Shown here: positions 51,822 through 59,139 of the stretch, one piece after another | Layout: each line of letters begins with the position of its first letter | How positions within the stretch are numbered: position 1 is the first letter of the stretch | NCBI RefSeq assembly: GCF_003173575.1 | Contig: NZ_QGNY01000009.1 | Coordinates: 118,352-182,351, forward strand | Origin: Pedobacter paludis | GTDB lineage: Bacteria > Bacteroidota > Bacteroidia > Sphingobacteriales > Sphingobacteriaceae | Direction: 5' to 3' | Length of the DNA: 64,000 nucleotides | Position numbers and translations under genes: made by a program | The notes under the pieces: generated by a model | Seen by the model: only the letters and a program-made list of their open reading frames with translations | Told to the model about the DNA's origin: nothing | The model's database searches: none

Positions 51822-53321
51822 ATGGATATCTTATCATACCTTTTAGAACTTTTGCAACAAAGCAAGGAAGTCGGTATTACTGGCTTGGGAACTTTCTATA
51901 AAAAGAAATTTCCAGGCAGATACGATAAGGAAAAACAATCGTTTTTACCTCCGGGATATACTTTGCAGTTTACTACAGATGTTCAAGATGAAGAATCTCT
52001 GGCGCAGTTTGTTTCTAGCAAAAGAAACATCTCATTAGAAAGCGCTAAATATTACATCGCTCAGTTTGTTGAGGATGTTAATAAAAAGCTAGAGATTGAA
52101 CACGAAGCAGAGCTGGTAAACACAGGTAGACTGTTTTACACGGAACACCAAGGTTTAAGTTTCGAACCTGCAAAAAGTACAAACTACGGCTCAGAATTTT
52201 ATGGTTTGCCTGTGGTGCCAGAAACTGAAACTGCTGTAGAAGAAATAAAATCTCCTTCTAAAAAAGAAGATGAAGAAGAGATTTACGATGAGATTGCTGA
52301 GGCACCATCGGCGCCAGCTCAAACCGAAACAACAAAAGAGATCGAAACTGCTTTTCCCATCATAGAAAATGTAGAATTGGATGAAGTTCATGATGATCTT
52401 AAAAACACCTTAAAGCATAGCGAAAAACCATTAGAAGCTGAGGTTGAGGTTCCGGAATTCATAAAAGAACAGCATGAAGAACATCCTAATCGTTTCGGGC
52501 ATAAGCCAGAATCAGATGACCTTTTAGAACAAGAAAAGGATGAAGTTGTTGTTGTTCCTGAATTTATTAAAGAACAGCATGAGGAAAATCCAAACCGTTT
52601 TGGGCATACACCCGAAACTGAGTTGCCAAAAACTTACATCAATTTACATGATGAAGTTAAGGAACATGAAGAAATTGTTCCTCATGAGGAAGTTATAGAA
52701 GCTCCAGAATTTATTAAGGAACAGCACGCCGAACATCCAAATCGTTTTGGCCACGATCCACTTTTGGATGAACCAGTTGAAGAAGGTAAATCAGTTTGGC
52801 CAAAGGTATTTGTTGCCATATTAATATTAATTGTAATTGCCGCAATTGTTTATTTCGTCAATCCAGAATTATTTAATCCAGTAGCTAAAGTTGATAAAAA
52901 CCCAATTCCCGCTGCAATTGCAGATTCGCCGAAAGTTATTGTGGATACTGCAAAGCTAAAACAGGATTCAATAGCAAAGACAGATAGTATTTTAAAAGCG
53001 AACCAGGTTTTACCGAAAAAGGATTCTATTAAAAAAACTACTGCTGTTCCGGCAAAAGCCATCGCAGCTGTTGCAAAAACTCCCACAGTAACATACGACA
53101 TTATTGGGGCCTCGTTTAAAACAACTAGAAAAGCCGAACAGTTTATACAACAAATGAAAGGTTATGGAATTTCTGCTAAAATTGTACCTATTGAAGGCCC
53201 ATATAAAAAAGTAAGTATTGCATCATTTAGAACAGAGAAAGAAGCTTTCGATGCCAGACCAGCTTTAAGTAAAAAAGTTAGAATAAAAGAATTAGATATT
53301 AAACAGATAAACACACCATAA
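51822..53321 (+). CDS. HU-like (CCDC81-type) and SPOR domain membrane protein
   Basis: A 499-residue protein. Residues 1 to about 130 look like two HU/IHF-fold units of the Bacteroidota HU-CCDC81 type (MDILSYLLELLQQSKEVGITGLGTFYKK and on). Residues 140-320 are acidic linker with three copies of PEFIKEQHxExPNRFGHxP (starting at 211, 246 and 295). One membrane segment spans about 329-346, and a SPOR domain follows from about 424 to the end (YDIIGASFKTTRKAEQFIQQ). SPOR domains bind denuded peptidoglycan at division sites. Topology puts the HU part and repeats in the cytoplasm and SPOR in the periplasm. Its stop overlaps the ExbB start by one base. Confidence 0.85.
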   Translation: MDILSYLLELLQQSKEVGITGLGTFYKKKFPGRYDKEKQSFLPPGYTLQFTTDVQDEESLAQFVSSKRNISLESAKYYIAQFVEDVNKKLEIEHEAELVNTGRLFYTEHQGLSFEPAKSTNYGSEFYGLPVVPETETAVEEIKSPSKKEDEEEIYDEIAEAPSAPAQTETTKEIETAFPIIENVELDEVHDDLKNTLKHSEKPLEAEVEVPEFIKEQHEEHPNRFGHKPESDDLLEQEKDEVVVVPEFIKEQHEENPNRFGHTPETELPKTYINLHDEVKEHEEIVPHEEVIEAPEFIKEQHAEHPNRFGHDPLLDEPVEEGKSVWPKVFVAILILIVIAAIVYFVNPELFNPVAKVDKNPIPAAIADSPKVIVDTAKLKQDSIAKTDSILKANQVLPKKDSIKKTTAVPAKAIAAVAKTPTVTYDIIGASFKTTRKAEQFIQQMKGYGISAKIVPIEGPYKKVSIASFRTEKEAFDARPALSKKVRIKELDIKQINTP

Positions 53322-54031
53322 TGACAACCTTATTAACAATTATTCAAGACACCACACAAGCATTGCAGGACACGGCAAACGCGGTTAATCCAAATTTAAG
53401 TCAGCCCGCACCAGAAATACATTTTATTGATTTGCTTTTTAAAGGTGGCTGGGTAATGATTCCTTTGGCTTTCTTGGCCGTTTTAGCCTTAGTTATATTT
53501 TTCGAGCGTTATTTAACCATCAAAAAAGCTACTAAAGATGAATCTAATTTAATGGGCCAGATTAGATCTTATATTCAATCAGGTAATTTGGAAGGCGCAT
53601 CTGCAATGTTAAGAAACAACAACTCTCCCCTTTCCCGCATGTTGCAAAAAGGTTTAAAACGTATTGGTCGTCCGATTAAAGACATCGAAGGAGCAATAGA
53701 AAACGTAGGAAAATTAGAGGTTTCCAAATTAGAAAAAAACATTAGCATTTTAGGAATTGTGGCCGGTATTGCGCCAATGCTAGGTTTTGTGGGTACAATT
53801 GTTGGGGTAATTACAATTTTCCACCAGGTATCCATTAAAGGTGCTATCGAAATCGGAACCATCTCTGGTGGTTTATATACCAAAATGATTACATCAGCAA
53901 CCGGCTTAATTATTGGTATTATCGCTTACGTTTTATACCACATTTTAAATATAATGGTTGAGAAAATTATTCTCAAAATGGAAACCGATGCAATTGATTT
54001 TATTGATTTATTAGAAGAACCAGGCAAATAA
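53321..54031 (+). CDS. MotA/TolQ/ExbB proton-channel family protein
   Basis: A 236-residue ExbB/TolQ-type protein with three membrane segments (about 44-62, 145-165 and 185-207). Diagnostic parts: LPFLAVLALVIFFERYLTIKK-like first segment (here MIPLAFLAVLALVIFFERYL), GMISAMxx-like linker, and APMLGFVGTIVGVITIFHQV in the third. With ExbD it forms the proton-driven motor that energises TonB/TolA-like proteins. Both ends overlap the neighbouring genes by one base (TAATG). Confidence 0.93.
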   Translation: MTTLLTIIQDTTQALQDTANAVNPNLSQPAPEIHFIDLLFKGGWVMIPLAFLAVLALVIFFERYLTIKKATKDESNLMGQIRSYIQSGNLEGASAMLRNNNSPLSRMLQKGLKRIGRPIKDIEGAIENVGKLEVSKLEKNISILGIVAGIAPMLGFVGTIVGVITIFHQVSIKGAIEIGTISGGLYTKMITSATGLIIGIIAYVLYHILNIMVEKIILKMETDAIDFIDLLEEPGK

Positions 54032-54432
54032 TGAATTTACGCAAAAGAACAAAAGGAAGTGTAGAAGTACATACATCAGCACTGAACGATATCATGTTCT
54101 TTCTGATGTTGTTTTTCTTATTGGCCTCTGCAGTGGTAAATCCAACGGTAGTTAAACTACTCTTGCCACAATCATCAAGTGGACAACAATCTACTGCTAA
54201 AAAAGCAGTTACCGTAACTATAGACGAAAATTTAAAATATTTCGTTGATAAAAAACCAGTAACCATAGAACAATTGCAACCAGTATTAGAAGGTTATCAA
54301 AAATTAGCACCCGATATGACCATTCTTTTATATGTATCACGCAATGTGACTTATCAGGATGGATTTGTTGTAAACGATATTGCAAATAAATTAAAATTAA
54401 AGCTTGTTGTAGCTGTTGAGCCTAAAAAATAA
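54031..54432 (+). CDS. ExbD/TolR family motor protein
   Basis: A 133-residue single-pass protein. The membrane segment (about 17-37) begins LNDIMFFLMLFFLLAS with the conserved proton-carrying aspartate, followed by a periplasmic domain containing VTIDENLKYFVDKKPVTIEQL and LYVSRNVTYQDGFVVNDIANKL. It pairs with the ExbB-type protein encoded directly upstream. One-base TAATG overlaps on both sides imply fixed stoichiometric expression. Confidence 0.94.
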   Translation: MNLRKRTKGSVEVHTSALNDIMFFLMLFFLLASAVVNPTVVKLLLPQSSSGQQSTAKKAVTVTIDENLKYFVDKKPVTIEQLQPVLEGYQKLAPDMTILLYVSRNVTYQDGFVVNDIANKLKLKLVVAVEPKK

Positions 54433-55247
54433 TGACTCATAAAGAAGAAAATAATTATCCAAAAGCGGTTGCCATTTCAATGGGCATTATGGCTCTTTTA
54501 CTGGCCATAAGCTTTATTATTGTGATTGGTTCTTTCCAGCCACCAGAAGAATTGGGTATGGGCGGTATGGTTGTAAATTATGGAACTTCGGCCGAAGGTA
54601 TGGGCGATGATTACACAAGCATTGAGGAACCTTCTGCTGATCCGAACGCCAACAATAAAAAACCGGATAAGGTAACACCTGAAGAAAAGGTTACACCAAC
54701 TACATCTACTGAAAGTAGCGATAAGGATATTCAAACTCAAAATACAGAGGAAGCTTTGAGTATTAATACTAAGCCTCAAAAAGCAACTTCAACAACACCA
54801 ACCACTACAACAGAAGAAAAACCTTCCAAGCCTGTTATTAATCAAAATGCTTTATATAAGGGCAAAAAAAATACCGGTCAAGGTGGTGGGGATGGAACAG
54901 GAACTACAGCAGGAAATCAGGGATCAATTAATGGAGATCCGTTATCTAATAATTATGGTGAGGGTGGCTCTGGTTTCGGAAATAAACCTATAGAATTACG
55001 TCGTTTTTCAAATTTGGTTATTCCAAAAGATGATGGTCAAAAAACCGGCAAAGTTGCCATTAGAATTTATTTCAATAAATCGGGAACAATTACGAGAGCC
55101 AATCAAGAGTTAAAAGGTTCTACGATTACAGATACCGAATTGGTTAATAAATGCATTCAGGCGGTGTTAAATTCTGCTTTGAGTAAAACTGATATAGGTG
55201 GCGATAGCCAAACAGGTGTGGTTGTTTTCAACTTTAAAGTGAAATAA
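54432..55247 (+). CDS. TonB-like energy transducer
   Basis: A 271-residue protein: short cytoplasmic N-terminus, one membrane segment (about 13-34, AISMGIMALLLAISFIIVIG), a characteristic GMGGMVVNYGTSAEGMG motif, a Thr/Asn/Lys-rich linker of about 110 residues rather than the Pro-Glu/Pro-Lys linker of E. coli TonB, a Gly-rich part, and a C-terminal TonB/TolA-like domain (GKVAIRIYFNKSGTITRANQELKG). It should carry motor force from ExbBD to an outer-membrane partner, perhaps the barrel encoded at 50070. It is the last gene of the coupled run. Confidence 0.85.
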   Translation: MTHKEENNYPKAVAISMGIMALLLAISFIIVIGSFQPPEELGMGGMVVNYGTSAEGMGDDYTSIEEPSADPNANNKKPDKVTPEEKVTPTTSTESSDKDIQTQNTEEALSINTKPQKATSTTPTTTTEEKPSKPVINQNALYKGKKNTGQGGGDGTGTTAGNQGSINGDPLSNNYGEGGSGFGNKPIELRRFSNLVIPKDDGQKTGKVAIRIYFNKSGTITRANQELKGSTITDTELVNKCIQAVLNSALSKTDIGGDSQTGVVVFNFKVK

Positions 55248-55286
55248 AGGATTATAAGTAAATATATTTTTTCTTAAATTTGATTC

Positions 55287-55517
55287 ATGAATACTTTAAG
55301 AATCGACGTGTTAAACCCTAAAGCTGTTAAATTATTAAAAAGCTTAGCAGATTTGAATCTTATTGCTATCCAGCCTTTTAAAAAAGAAAAGAATACTACG
55401 CAAAAGAAAGAATTATCTATTTCAGATTTTTCTTTTTCTAAAAGCCAAAAAAACTTGAAAACTTATAAGGGTTCATTAAGTGATGCTGTAATAGAGGAGA
55501 GAAGAACAGAACTGTGA
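55287..55517 (+). CDS. Putative antitoxin of a type II PIN-domain module
   Basis: A 76-residue protein starting MNTLRIDVLNPKAVKLLKSL, with LADLNLI, a style seen in small Bacteroidota antitoxins paired with PIN toxins. The C-terminal half is basic and polar and ends DAVIEERRTEL. Its TGA stop overlaps the GTG start of the next gene. A TAAATTTG box at 55275-55282 is very close to the ATG, so a near-leaderless transcript is possible. The antitoxin call rests mainly on the partner. Confidence 0.68.
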   Translation: MNTLRIDVLNPKAVKLLKSLADLNLIAIQPFKKEKNTTQKKELSISDFSFSKSQKNLKTYKGSLSDAVIEERRTEL

Positions 55518-55951
55518 ATATTTTTTTAGATACTCCATCATTATTCAAACTTTATCACAAAGAAATTGAAACTGCTGAATTAGAGCAATTATTCTCTAAA
55601 CAAAAAATTACAGCTGTCTTTCTTTCGGAAATATCTAAAATTGAATTTACGTCAACGATTTGGAAAAAAGTAAGAACTAAAGAAATTACTTCTGAACAAG
55701 CGAAAACTACTTTAGAATTATTTGTATCTGACTTTGAAAAATATACATTTTTAGCTGTTGATCGTACAGCTATTGATCAAGCCAGAATTTTAATATCAAA
55801 ATATGGCAACCAAGGGCTAAGAACATTAGATAGCCTCCAACTTTCTAATGCAGTTTCAGCTTTCAAACAGGTAGATTTATACATTACTTCCGACAAATTA
55901 TTAAACTTACTCTTTGTAAACGAAGGTTTGCCAATTGAATTAGAAAATTAA
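55514..55951 (+). CDS. PIN-domain (VapC-like) putative ribonuclease toxin
   Basis: A 145-residue PIN protein. The acidic residues of the metal site can be seen in IFLDTPSLFKLYHKE (first Asp), VFLSEISKIEF (Glu), LRTLDSLQLSNAV (Asp) and ITSDKLLNLL (last Asp). PIN toxins cleave tRNA or other RNA. It starts with GTG at 55514 inside the antitoxin stop, the usual type II coupling. The pair sits between the TonB-like gene and folC and may be a later insertion. Confidence 0.82.
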   Translation: MNIFLDTPSLFKLYHKEIETAELEQLFSKQKITAVFLSEISKIEFTSTIWKKVRTKEITSEQAKTTLELFVSDFEKYTFLAVDRTAIDQARILISKYGNQGLRTLDSLQLSNAVSAFKQVDLYITSDKLLNLLFVNEGLPIELEN

Positions 55952-55962
55952 TTTAAATAAGC

Positions 55963-57252
55963 TTGAACTACCAGCAAACGCTTGATTATTTATACAGTAA
56001 ACTACCCATGTTTACCCGTGTCGGTGCATCTGCATTTAAAAAAGATTTAACCAATACCATAATTTTCTGCGAAGCTTTAGGTAATCCTCAGCATAAATTT
56101 AAAAGTATCCACGTTGCGGGTACAAATGGGAAGGGATCAACCTCGCATATGTTGGCATCAGTTTTACAGGCTCAAGGTTATAAAACAGGTCTGTATACCT
56201 CCCCTCATTTAAAAGATTTTCGCGAACGTATTCGCATCAACGGCAAAATGATGGCCAAGGCCGAGGTTATAACCTTTGTTCAACAGCGAAAAAATCTTAT
56301 TAAAGAAGTTGAGCCGTCATTCTTTGAAGTTACCGTAGCAATGGCTTTTGATTATTTTGCAAGGCATCAGGTTGATGTTGCAGTAATCGAAGTTGGTTTG
56401 GGTGGCCGTTTAGATTCAACCAATATTATCCAACCGGAGATTTCCGTTATTACCAACATCAGTATAGACCATACCAATATGCTTGGCAATACGATAGAAG
56501 AAATTGCAGGAGAAAAGGCAGGTATCATAAAGAAAAATACGCCTGTAGTTATCGGAGAAACTCAAGAAAAATCGAAAACTGTTTTTCTAAACAAAGCGAA
56601 GGAAATGAATGCATCAATTGTTTTTGCTGATGCAGTTTTATCCGCAAAAGAAATTTCGGTAAAAAACAATAAATTGGTTCTGTCAGTATTTGAGGGATCC
56701 GAATTAAAATATAAAAATCTACCAAGTGATTTAACAGGACTTTATCAACCAAAAAATATTCTTACCGTTTTAGAAACCTTTGAGATTTTAAATCAGCAAA
56801 CTGATATTAGAACAACCTCAGAAAGTGTTTTTAAGGGATTAAGACAGGTAAAAAAACAAACAGGCTTACAGGGTCGTTGGCAAACATTGAGCAGAAATCC
56901 ATTAGTGATTTGCGATACGGGCCATAATGAAGCTGGAATAACTGAAGTTGTAAAAAACATAAATCAAACACCTTACCAAAAGCTTCACATCGTTTTTGGA
57001 ATGGTAAAAGATAAAGACATCTCAAAAGTGCTCTCCCTATTACCAAAACAAGCTAAATATTATTTTTGCAAACCAGATTTAGAGCGTGGTTTAGAAGTGG
57101 AAGATTTAAAAAATCAGGCATTGGCTTTTGGATTAAAGGGCAAAATCTTTGATTCTGTTTCAGATGCTAAGGCAAAAGCAATAGAATCAGCTGGTGATGA
57201 TGATTTGATATTTATTGGCGGAAGCACTTTTGTAGTGGCAGAAGCGCTATAA
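55963..57252 (+). CDS. folC: Folylpolyglutamate synthase/dihydrofolate synthase FolC
   Basis: A 429-residue Mur-ligase-family enzyme that adds glutamate to (dihydro)pteroate or folate. The ATP loop is VAGTNGKGSTSHMLASVL; TSPHLKDFRERIRINGKM, EVGLGGRLDSTNII, SIDHTNMLGNTIEEIAGEKAGI (quoted in part: TNMLGNTIEEIAGEKAGI) and CDTGHNEAGI are typical. The frame begins with TTG at 55963; MNYQQTLDYLYSKLPMFTR matches the family N-terminus from memory, so TTG is preferred over the ATG at codon 16. Confidence 0.92.
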   Translation: MNYQQTLDYLYSKLPMFTRVGASAFKKDLTNTIIFCEALGNPQHKFKSIHVAGTNGKGSTSHMLASVLQAQGYKTGLYTSPHLKDFRERIRINGKMMAKAEVITFVQQRKNLIKEVEPSFFEVTVAMAFDYFARHQVDVAVIEVGLGGRLDSTNIIQPEISVITNISIDHTNMLGNTIEEIAGEKAGIIKKNTPVVIGETQEKSKTVFLNKAKEMNASIVFADAVLSAKEISVKNNKLVLSVFEGSELKYKNLPSDLTGLYQPKNILTVLETFEILNQQTDIRTTSESVFKGLRQVKKQTGLQGRWQTLSRNPLVICDTGHNEAGITEVVKNINQTPYQKLHIVFGMVKDKDISKVLSLLPKQAKYYFCKPDLERGLEVEDLKNQALAFGLKGKIFDSVSDAKAKAIESAGDDDLIFIGGSTFVVAEAL

Positions 57253-57321
57253 AATCTTTACAAAAACTTCAAATATTCTTCATCTAAAAATTGTTACTTT
57301 AGCCAAATAACAAAAATAAGA

Positions 57322-58980
57322 ATGAAGAAAATACCTTACTTAATCTTTTCCCTATCGCTCTTTTCGCTATCAATCGCCACCGCACAAACTAAAAAAACTA
57401 CAACGGCTCAGCCTAAAGCTTATCCGGCAGAAGTTGCCCGACCAAAATTGGTTGTTGGCTTGGTTGTCGATCAAATGCGCTGGGATTATCTATATCGATA
57501 CTATAATCGCTATACAAACGGTGGCTTCAAAAGATTGGTTAATGAAGGCTTTTCTGTAGAAAACACATTCATTCCTTATACACCAACCTATACCGCATGT
57601 GGTCATACTTGTATTTATACAGGTTCTGTCCCAGCAATTCATGGCATAATCGGAAACGATTGGTACGACCCTGAAACAAAAAAGAACATGTATTGCACCG
57701 AAGATACAACAGTTGTAACCGTTGGAAGCACACCATCTACTGAAGGGCAAATGTCGCCCAAGAACATGTTAACCAGCACAATAACTGATGAATTAAGACT
57801 AGCAACCAACTTTAGAGGTAAGGTAATCGGTATTTCTTTAAAAGATAGAGGTTCAATTCTTCCTGCTGGCCATGCAGCAAATGCGGCATATTGGTACCAA
57901 GGTACAACTGGAAACTGGATTACCAGCTCTTACTATATGAAAGAAGTTCCGACCTGGATAGCCGATTATAATAAATTAAAGCTGGCAAATAAGTTTTACG
58001 CTAAAAACTGGGAAACACTTTATCCAATTAATACTTACGTAAACAGTACGGCTGATGAGAAAGCATACGAAGGTAAGACCAGTACTTTCCCGCACATGCT
58101 TACACAAAATATCGATAAAAACTTCGATGCAATTAGAAGTACACCTTATGGCAATACAATAACTTTGGATTTAGCCAAACTTGCTGTTTTATCAGAAGAT
58201 TTAGGTCAGGACAACATTACCGATTTTTTAGCCGTTAGTTGCTCGGCCACAGATTATGTTGGCCATGGATACGGTCCAAATTCAATCGAAGCTGAAGATA
58301 CTTATCTGCGTTTGGATAAGGATTTAGAAGAATTTTTGAATTATTTAGATAAAAAAGTTGGAAAAGGAAATTATACCATCTTCTTGACAGCAGATCATGG
58401 CGCAGCACATGTTCCTGGTTTTATGGCAGAAAATAAAATTCCTGCAGGAGTGGTAAGTGATCGAGACATTGCTTCAAAATTAAATACTTTCTTGAACGAA
58501 AAATTTAAAGTGAACAATATTGTTTTAAAATCAATGAATAATCAAATCATCTTTGATCATGATAAAACAGATAACGGAACAGTAAGTTTTGATGTAATTA
58601 AAGCAGCCTCAATAGAATTTCTTAAAAGAATGGATGGCTTTGCAAACGTAGTTGATATTTCCAGAATTGCTCAGGCAACAATTCCTGAGATCCAGAAAAA
58701 AATGATTACCAACGGCTATAATGCAAGAAGAAGTGGCGATCTTTATTATATCTTAAATCCAAATTGGTTCAATGGTGGCAGTACAGGTACAACTCACGGT
58801 AACTGGAACCCTTACGATGCACATATTCCACTGGTATTTATGGGCTGGGGAATTAAACAAGGAGCTTCCAACAAAACACATTACATGACAGATATTTCGG
58901 CTACCGTTGCAGCATTACTGCATATACAGATGCCTAATGGATGTGTTGGAGAACCAATAACAGAAATTACAAATAAATAA
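57322..58980 (+). CDS. pafA: PafA-type alkaline phosphatase
   Basis: A 552-residue exported phosphatase with a signal peptide (ending IATAQT). Catalytic residues line up with Elizabethkingia PafA at a constant offset of 12: nucleophile Thr91 (PafA Thr79) in TPTYTACGH, Asn112 (Asn100) in GNDW, and Lys174 and Arg176 (Lys162, Arg164) in SLKDRGSI. Asp50 in GLVVDQMRWDYLY and HxxDH-type TADHGAAHVPGF give zinc ligands. It hydrolyses phosphate monoesters in the periplasm. PafA enzymes are known for activity not blocked by phosphate. A terminator follows. Confidence 0.9.
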   Translation: MKKIPYLIFSLSLFSLSIATAQTKKTTTAQPKAYPAEVARPKLVVGLVVDQMRWDYLYRYYNRYTNGGFKRLVNEGFSVENTFIPYTPTYTACGHTCIYTGSVPAIHGIIGNDWYDPETKKNMYCTEDTTVVTVGSTPSTEGQMSPKNMLTSTITDELRLATNFRGKVIGISLKDRGSILPAGHAANAAYWYQGTTGNWITSSYYMKEVPTWIADYNKLKLANKFYAKNWETLYPINTYVNSTADEKAYEGKTSTFPHMLTQNIDKNFDAIRSTPYGNTITLDLAKLAVLSEDLGQDNITDFLAVSCSATDYVGHGYGPNSIEAEDTYLRLDKDLEEFLNYLDKKVGKGNYTIFLTADHGAAHVPGFMAENKIPAGVVSDRDIASKLNTFLNEKFKVNNIVLKSMNNQIIFDHDKTDNGTVSFDVIKAASIEFLKRMDGFANVVDISRIAQATIPEIQKKMITNGYNARRSGDLYYILNPNWFNGGSTGTTHGNWNPYDAHIPLVFMGWGIKQGASNKTHYMTDISATVAALLHIQMPNGCVGEPITEITNK

Positions 58981-58987
58981 ATTCTTT

Positions 58988-59013
58988 AAGCCACCAACTC
59001 GGTGGCTTTTTTG
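58988..59013 (+). terminator. Terminator after the PafA gene
   Basis: AAGCCACC (58988-58995) and GGTGGCTT (59001-59008) form a perfect 8-bp stem with loop AACTC, followed by a T-run to 59013. Confidence 0.88.
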
Positions 59014-59065
59014 TTTTATTACTGTATCAATATCATTAAAAATCCATCCACTTGTAAGTAGTTGC

Positions 59066-59073
59066 TACATTTG
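59066..59073 (+). promoter_or_regulatory. -7 box of the fused mutase gene
   Basis: TACATTTG, a full TAnnTTTG match, lies 66 bases before ATG 59140. The -33 element is unclear; TTG at 59052-59054 is too close. Confidence 0.45.
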
Positions 59074-59139
59074 CATACCAAATATAAAAAGGAACAAGTT
59101 TAGGAAATCGTTCGATTGCTATTCTAAAAATCCAATAAT

